A stretch of 64,000 bases of DNA from Nocardioides jejuensis (GTDB lineage: Bacteria; Actinomycetota; Actinomycetes; Propionibacteriales; Nocardioidaceae). Both the position numbers and the translations under genes were made by a program. Below, piece by piece: positions 59,939 through 64,000 of this stretch (position 1 is the first letter of the stretch; the number at the start of each line of letters is the position of its first letter). The stretch is from assembly GCF_004337475.1 (NCBI RefSeq), contig NZ_SJZJ01000005.1, positions 62,001 to 126,000 on the forward strand, written 5' to 3'. Under the pieces are notes generated by a model. That model was given only the letters and a program-made list of their open reading frames with translations. It was not told the DNA's origin and did no database searches.

Positions 59939-60928
59939 GTGAGTGAACTCATTTCCGACCAGTTCTTCTCCATCCTGATCGCCGGCCTCCTGGTCGGCAT
60001 CGTGGTGGGGCTGACCGGCATGGGCGGCGGCGCGCTGATGACGCCCGCGCTGATCTTCCTGGGCGTGGGTCACACGACCGCCATCGTCACCGCGGACCTC
60101 ACCGCGGCGGCCATCTACAAGTCCGGTGGCGCGATCACACACTGGCGCCAGGGTTCGCCGAACGTGCGCCTCGCGGCGTACCTGATCGCGGGGTCGGTGC
60201 CGATGGCGTTCCTCGGCCCGTGGCTGATCAACGGGCTCATCGACGACCCGACGGATCTCGAGAACACCCTCAAGATGTGCATCGGCTTCGCGCTGCTCTT
60301 CGCGGCGTCGACGTACGCCCTGCGCCTCTTCATCAACATGCGCAACGTCAACAGCGGCACCGGCGAGCCCGACGCCAACCCGCACATCCGACTCGTCCCG
60401 ACCGTGCTCGTCGGCATGCTGGGCGGTCTGCTGGTTGGCGTGACCTCGGTCGGTTCCGGCTCGGTGATCATGGTCGCGCTGCTGATGCTCTACCCGGGTC
60501 TCCCCGCCGTGAAGCTGGTCGGCACCGACCTCATGCAGGCGGTCCCGCTGGTGCTGGCCGCGGCGCTGTCCAACATCGCGATCCACGGCCTCGAGTGGGA
60601 CCTGCTGATCCCGCTGGTCATCGGCTCGGTCCCCGGCACGATCCTCGGCTCGCGTCTGGCGCCGCGCGTCGCGCAGTCGATCATCCGTCGCGGCATCGTG
60701 ATCGTCCTGACGATGTCGGGCACCGCGCTGCTCTTCAAGGCGGGCTTCCACCCGTACGGCGAGGACAAGGACACGCTCGAGGCGATCACTGTCGCCGTCA
60801 TCGGCCTGGTCATGCTCTTCCTGGTGCCGCTGGTCTGGGGTGCCCTGCGCAAGCAGAACGGCCTTCCGGCGTTCGGTGCGCCCACGGTGGCCGAGCTCGA
60901 GCGGACGCCGCCGCGCCGCAAGGTCTGA
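59939..60928 (+). CDS. TauE/SafE-family membrane permease (sulfite/sulfate-type)
   Basis: 329 residues and about eight membrane helices in two repeats. Family glycine motifs are VGLTGMGGGALMTPAL near 21-36 and VGVTSVGSGSVIMVALLM near 166-183. The start is GTG with AAGGA 7 bases upstream. TauE/SafE proteins move sulfite, sulfoacetate or sulfate across the membrane. Placement opposite cysDN suggests handling of sulfate or sulfite for this pathway; direction of transport cannot be told. Confidence 0.9.
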   Translation: MSELISDQFFSILIAGLLVGIVVGLTGMGGGALMTPALIFLGVGHTTAIVTADLTAAAIYKSGGAITHWRQGSPNVRLAAYLIAGSVPMAFLGPWLINGLIDDPTDLENTLKMCIGFALLFAASTYALRLFINMRNVNSGTGEPDANPHIRLVPTVLVGMLGGLLVGVTSVGSGSVIMVALLMLYPGLPAVKLVGTDLMQAVPLVLAAALSNIAIHGLEWDLLIPLVIGSVPGTILGSRLAPRVAQSIIRRGIVIVLTMSGTALLFKAGFHPYGEDKDTLEAITVAVIGLVMLFLVPLVWGALRKQNGLPAFGAPTVAELERTPPRRKV

Positions 60929-60949
60929 GCCAGCACACCCCTCGACGCA

Positions 60950-60985
60950 CAGCAGCCCCCGACTCGCCTGAGTCGGGGGCTGCTG
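60950..60985. terminator. Strong bidirectional terminator
   Basis: Perfect 16-bp stem CAGCAGCCCCCGACTC / GAGTCGGGGGCTGCTG with loop GCCT, between the convergent TauE/SafE gene and the LCP gene. Confidence 0.9.
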
Positions 60986-61010
60986 CGTTCTGCGCGGTTA
61001 TTGACGGCGG

Positions 61011-62273
61011 TTACTTGACGGCGTTCTCGGGCGGGAGCTGCTCCACGTCGTGGTCGCCGACGTACGACAGGAACTTGTCACGCTGCATCGCGTTGAAGAG
61101 CGCCACGGCGTCCTTCATCTTCAGCAGTACGACGGACTGGTCGCCCACCATGGCGGCGCCCTCGAACGGCACCGTCGCGAACGACATGTCGCCGAGGCTC
61201 ATCTTCAGGCCGGCGTAGGTCAGCTTCATGACCTCGGTGTCGCTCATGTCCTTGTCCATCGCGACGTGGCTGGTCGCGGCGTCGACGAGCTTGGTCAGCT
61301 TGACCGGGTTGACCAGCACGTCCATCGAGCGCGTGCGCTGGACGACGGCGCGCAGGAAGTTCTGGTGCCGCTGGACACGGTCGAAGTCGCCGCGGGCCAG
61401 GCCGTGGCGGGTGCGGACGTAGTCGAGGGCGGTCTCGCCCTTGATCGTCTGCCAGCCCTTGTGCCACGAGACGCAGTTGCAGCGCTCGTCGACGACGTCC
61501 TCGGGCACGTAGACCTGGACGCCTCCGAGCGCGTCGGTGATGCCGCGGAAGCCGTCGAAGTCGGTGACCACGATGTGCGTCAGGTGGATCTTGAAGTCCT
61601 GCTCGATGGTGCGGCCGAGCAGGTTCGGGCCGCCCCACGAGAACGCCGCGTTGATCTTGCTCTTCCCGTGACCGTCGATGTCGACGTAGGAGTCACGCGG
61701 GATCGAGATGACCTGGGCGTGCCGGCCGTCCTCGGCGACGTGCAGGACCATGATCACGTCGCTGCGTACGCCGGTGGCCTCGAACGCCTTGCTGCCCGTC
61801 GGGTCCTCCGGGTCGGCCGAGGGCGAGGTGCCGGACGGGCCGTTGCCCAGGTCGGAGAAGCCGCTGCCGGTCAGCTTGGTCAGGTCGATGTTGCCGTCGT
61901 TGTCGTTGCAGGTCCGGAGCTTGTCGCCCGCGGGTGCCGCCTCGTCGCAGTCGAGACCGACGAGCAGGATGTTCTCGCCGCCGAGGAACGGCGGGCGGTT
62001 GTCACCGAGATCCGCGTTGAAGCCCGGCGCCTTGTGCAGGTGCAGCCAGAGCCAGAGCAGCCAGATCAGGATGATCAGGAGCAGCAGCAGGAGCAGGCCG
62101 ACGATCGCGGCCAGGGCCGGGTTGTCGTCGATCCACTTCCGGATGCGTGCAGGGACGACCCGCACGTAGATCTTGCGCAGCCGCTTGAAACGGCGGCGCT
62201 TCTTGCGCACGCGCACGCGGGCAGGCTGGTCGAAGAGCATGCCCTCCGGAAGGAGCGGGCCGTCCTGGTCCAT
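61011..62273 (-). CDS. LytR-CpsA-Psr (LCP) family glycopolymer transferase 2
   Basis: 420 residues from the ATG at 62273 (MDQDGPLLPEGM); the longer frame reads antisense through the phosphatase gene and is rejected. A basic cytoplasmic segment, one membrane helix (about 57-80, Leu/Ile-rich), then the LCP domain: R-S-D-V-I-M-V, S-I-P-R-D-S-Y, K-I-N-A-A-F-S-W-G-G-P, DFDGF, and FDRVQRHQNFLRAVV near the end. A C-N-C pair in the extracellular part is unusual. It would attach a finished glycopolymer to the cell wall. It is the third gene of a cysC-phosphatase-LCP operon and overlaps the phosphatase stop by one base. Confidence 0.93.
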   Translation of the reverse strand: MDQDGPLLPEGMLFDQPARVRVRKKRRRFKRLRKIYVRVVPARIRKWIDDNPALAAIVGLLLLLLLIILIWLLWLWLHLHKAPGFNADLGDNRPPFLGGENILLVGLDCDEAAPAGDKLRTCNDNDGNIDLTKLTGSGFSDLGNGPSGTSPSADPEDPTGSKAFEATGVRSDVIMVLHVAEDGRHAQVISIPRDSYVDIDGHGKSKINAAFSWGGPNLLGRTIEQDFKIHLTHIVVTDFDGFRGITDALGGVQVYVPEDVVDERCNCVSWHKGWQTIKGETALDYVRTRHGLARGDFDRVQRHQNFLRAVVQRTRSMDVLVNPVKLTKLVDAATSHVAMDKDMSDTEVMKLTYAGLKMSLGDMSFATVPFEGAAMVGDQSVVLLKMKDAVALFNAMQRDKFLSYVGDHDVEQLPPENAVK

Positions 62274-62815
62274 CAGTTCCGCTCCTCCAGTGCCGGGATC
62301 ACGCTCACCAGCAGCTCGTCGATCTGCGCGGCCGCGTCGGCTGCCGCGCGACGACCTCGCCGATACGGGTCGGCGATGTCGGCGCGGACCTGGGCGACCC
62401 CGCTCGTGGTGGCGACAGTCTTGACCAATTCGACTCCGCTCAGCGTCGAATCCACGCGCTGGACCCCGGCCGCGAACTGGCCGAGCGAGAAGACCTTCCG
62501 GAACGCCGCGGGGAACTCCGTGAGGATGAACTGGCGGTGCTCGGACTCCGCGGTCAGGACCAGGTCCGCCGCGTCCAGGTGCGCGGCGGTGAGCCGGCGG
62601 CTGCGGAACGCCGCGATGTCGGCCTCCGTCACCTCCGGGCTGTGCTCGAACGCCGTCGCCATGGTCTTGTCCATCGGCTTGTCGACGAATCCGAGCGTGC
62701 CCGCCGAGCTCAGCTCGAGGCTGGACCCGGGGCTGAGCATCGCGCGGCCGGCCAGCTCCATGTACGGCGAACGGCAGATGTTCGCCGTGCACACGAAGAG
62801 CACGCTGACCATCAC
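62273..62815 (-). CDS. Low-molecular-weight protein tyrosine phosphatase (Wzb-like)
   Basis: 180 residues. The active-site loop C-T-A-N-I-C-R-S near 9-16 (C-x5-R-S) and the general-acid D-P-Y-R-R-G near 148 are intact. Such phosphatases dephosphorylate polysaccharide tyrosine kinases, so the two Wzc-like kinases in the window are candidate substrates. GTG 62815 overlaps the cysC stop (GTGA); an ATG at 62812 is also possible, with GGAGGT 3 bases upstream. Confidence 0.92.
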   Translation of the reverse strand: MMVSVLFVCTANICRSPYMELAGRAMLSPGSSLELSSAGTLGFVDKPMDKTMATAFEHSPEVTEADIAAFRSRRLTAAHLDAADLVLTAESEHRQFILTEFPAAFRKVFSLGQFAAGVQRVDSTLSGVELVKTVATTSGVAQVRADIADPYRRGRRAAADAAAQIDELLVSVIPALEERN

Positions 62816-64000
62816 ACCTCCAGGAGTCCGGCGGCGGCGAGGGCCTTCTCGACGTCCGCGAGGGCATCCTCGACCGTGCGGCCGGTGGTGTCGACCCGTA
62901 CGTCGGCGTCCTCAGGCACTTCATAGGGAGAGGAGATGCCGGTGAACTCCGGGATCAGGCCCTGGCGCGCCTTGGCGTAGAGGCCCTTGCGGTCGCGGCG
63001 CTCGCACTCCTCGAGCGGGGTGGCGACGTGCACGAGGAAGAAGGTGCCGCCGGCGTCCTCGACGTACTGCCGGACGTCGGCGCGGGTCGAGGCGAACGGT
63101 GCGATCGGGGAGACGACGGCCAGGCCGCCGTGGCGCGCGATCTCGGCCGCGACCCAGCCGATCCGGCGGATGTTGGTCTCGCGGTCCTCCTTGGAGAACG
63201 TCAGGCCGGCGCTGAGGTTGCGGCGTACGACGTCGCCGTCGAGGCTCGTGACGGTGCGGGTGCCCTGCTCGAGGAGCTTGTCGAGCAGCGCGCGGGCCAG
63301 CGTGGACTTGCCCGAGCCGGAGAGTCCCGTGAAGAAGAGGACCAGGCCGCGCTCGTCGAGCGGCGGGCGGTCGAACGCGACGATCTCCGCGATCTCCGCG
63401 GGGAGCTCGGCGTCGTCGTTGGTGTCGGTGAGCGCGAGGACGGCGTCGCCGCCGGCGTAGGTGGCGAGCACCTGGACCCCGAGGGCGTGGTCGGCCTCCG
63501 CGTCGCCGTGAGCCGCGAGCGGTACGACGACCACAGCCGCATCGGGCAGCGCACGGGCGGCGGCGAGCGTCGCGCGCACGAGGCCGACCGCCGAGAGGTC
63601 GTCGGGCGTGCCGTGGCCGGTGAGCGCGACGAGGACGACGCGGCCGTCAACGGCGGCGAGCTGGTCGAGCTCGGTGGTGGAGATCGCATCCGTCACCGGG
63701 ACCCAGGTGGATCCGGCGTACGCCTCACGGGCCTGGGCCGGCGAGAGGTGCAGGCGCCGGAACGGCCCGTACGCCGGAGTGGCCAGTGCCGTGGGCACGA
63801 GCCGCTCGCCGTCGCGGGTGACCGTCGCGAGGGGGAGCCCCTCGGGGTCGACCAGCTCGAAGGCGTCGGCGTCGGCGAGCGCTGCCGGGACGGTGAGGGT
63901 CACGGGCGAGCCGGGCTCGCCGTACGCGACGAGCGGAGCGAGGGCCCCCGAGAGGAGCAGTTCGAGGTCGTCGAGCTCCTGCGGCGTGGGGCAGTGCTGC
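62812..64000 (-). CDS. cysC: Adenylyl-sulfate (APS) kinase with N-terminal ATP-sulfurylase-like domain (5' end outside window)
   Basis: The frame stays open to the window end; the GTG at 63903 is internal, and upstream codons (PTPQELDDLELLLSGALAPL) continue a sulfurylase-type N-terminal domain. About 396 codons are visible. The C-terminal kinase (about 63350 to 62815) has Walker A G-L-S-G-S-G-K-S (DNA 63304-63327), SLDGDVVRRNLSAGLTFSKEDRETNIRRIG and GLYAKARQGLIPEFTGI, all standard CysC motifs. It makes PAPS from APS. The middle part, LVALTGHGTPDDLSAVGLVRATLAA, looks like a degenerate sulfurylase catalytic domain. It overlaps the phosphatase gene by GTGA. Confidence 0.92.
   Translation of the reverse strand, partial: QHCPTPQELDDLELLLSGALAPLVAYGEPGSPVTLTVPAALADADAFELVDPEGLPLATVTRDGERLVPTALATPAYGPFRRLHLSPAQAREAYAGSTWVPVTDAISTTELDQLAAVDGRVVLVALTGHGTPDDLSAVGLVRATLAAARALPDAAVVVVPLAAHGDAEADHALGVQVLATYAGGDAVLALTDTNDDAELPAEIAEIVAFDRPPLDERGLVLFFTGLSGSGKSTLARALLDKLLEQGTRTVTSLDGDVVRRNLSAGLTFSKEDRETNIRRIGWVAAEIARHGGLAVVSPIAPFASTRADVRQYVEDAGGTFFLVHVATPLEECERRDRKGLYAKARQGLIPEFTGISSPYEVPEDADVRVDTTGRTVEDALADVEKALAAAGLLEV

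Noticed and set aside
1..64000. CRISPR arrays, tRNA or rRNA genes, insertion sequences
   Set aside because: Looked for repeat-spacer series, tRNA-like ends, rRNA stretches and transposase motifs by eye; none found.

Overview
The window is very GC-rich and densely coded, with many GTG starts and neighbouring genes that overlap by GTGA or ATGA. WXG100 proteins, a type VII-like FtsK ATPase, Tat-type exported proteins and LytR-CpsA-Psr (LCP) proteins point to a high-GC actinomycete. Gene content and style suggest Nocardioidaceae/Propionibacteriales, which is inference. I saw no rRNA, tRNA, CRISPR array or insertion sequence, and no gap between genes exceeds 300 bases.

Region 1 (1-16695, plus strand) is a type VII secretion-like locus. 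It holds the C-terminal part of a giant Ig-like/fibronectin III surface protein, a MoxR ATPase, a DUF58 protein, a transglutaminase-like membrane protein whose catalytic Cys is replaced by Asp, and an FHA-containing FtsK/EccC/EssC-type ATPase. Two WXG100 proteins, a WXG100-DUF1023 hydrolase fusion and a lipoprotein follow. A bidirectional terminator (16707-16745) closes it.

Region 2 (16763-34025) is a first polysaccharide assembly locus. On the minus strand lie a tyrosine autokinase, an LCP protein and ppnP. On the plus strand, a tightly overlapping operon encodes a probable UDP-diNAc-bacillosamine route (PglF-, PglE- and PglD-like enzymes plus a PglC-like initiating transferase). Interleaved with it is a complete UDP-L-FucNAc route (CapE, CapF, CapG). 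Two sulfotransferases, two glycosyltransferases, a flippase and a polymerase complete it.

Region 3 (34029-38127, minus) holds three paralogous exported right-handed beta-helix proteins. Two of them share a conserved 5' leader. Region 4 (38322-49786) is a second, separate Wzx/Wzy-type system. It has a WecA/MraY-type initiating transferase, a GT4, a GT-GT fusion, a flippase, a polymerase, a glycosyltransferase-sulfotransferase fusion, an FkbM methyltransferase and a second tyrosine autokinase.

Region 5 (48118-53181) overlaps the end of region 4. It is a compact set of two PqqD-like proteins, an HPr-kinase-like ATPase, two small signal-peptide proteins and a PF14907-type nucleotidyltransferase, partly driven by a divergent promoter. 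It resembles what databases call an HPr-rel system and is the best candidate here for an undescribed system.

Region 6 (53185-64000) has a secreted GH16 enzyme, a Dabb protein and a DHA2 efflux pump. A nuclease-like DUF559 gene is flanked on both sides by pairs of palindromic repeats. It ends with sulfate activation: cysN/cysD, a TauE/SafE permease, and a cysC - low-molecular-weight tyrosine phosphatase - LCP operon. Together CysD, CysN and CysC would supply PAPS to the three sulfotransferases, so the simplest reading is an actinobacterial locus for sulfated extracellular polysaccharides.
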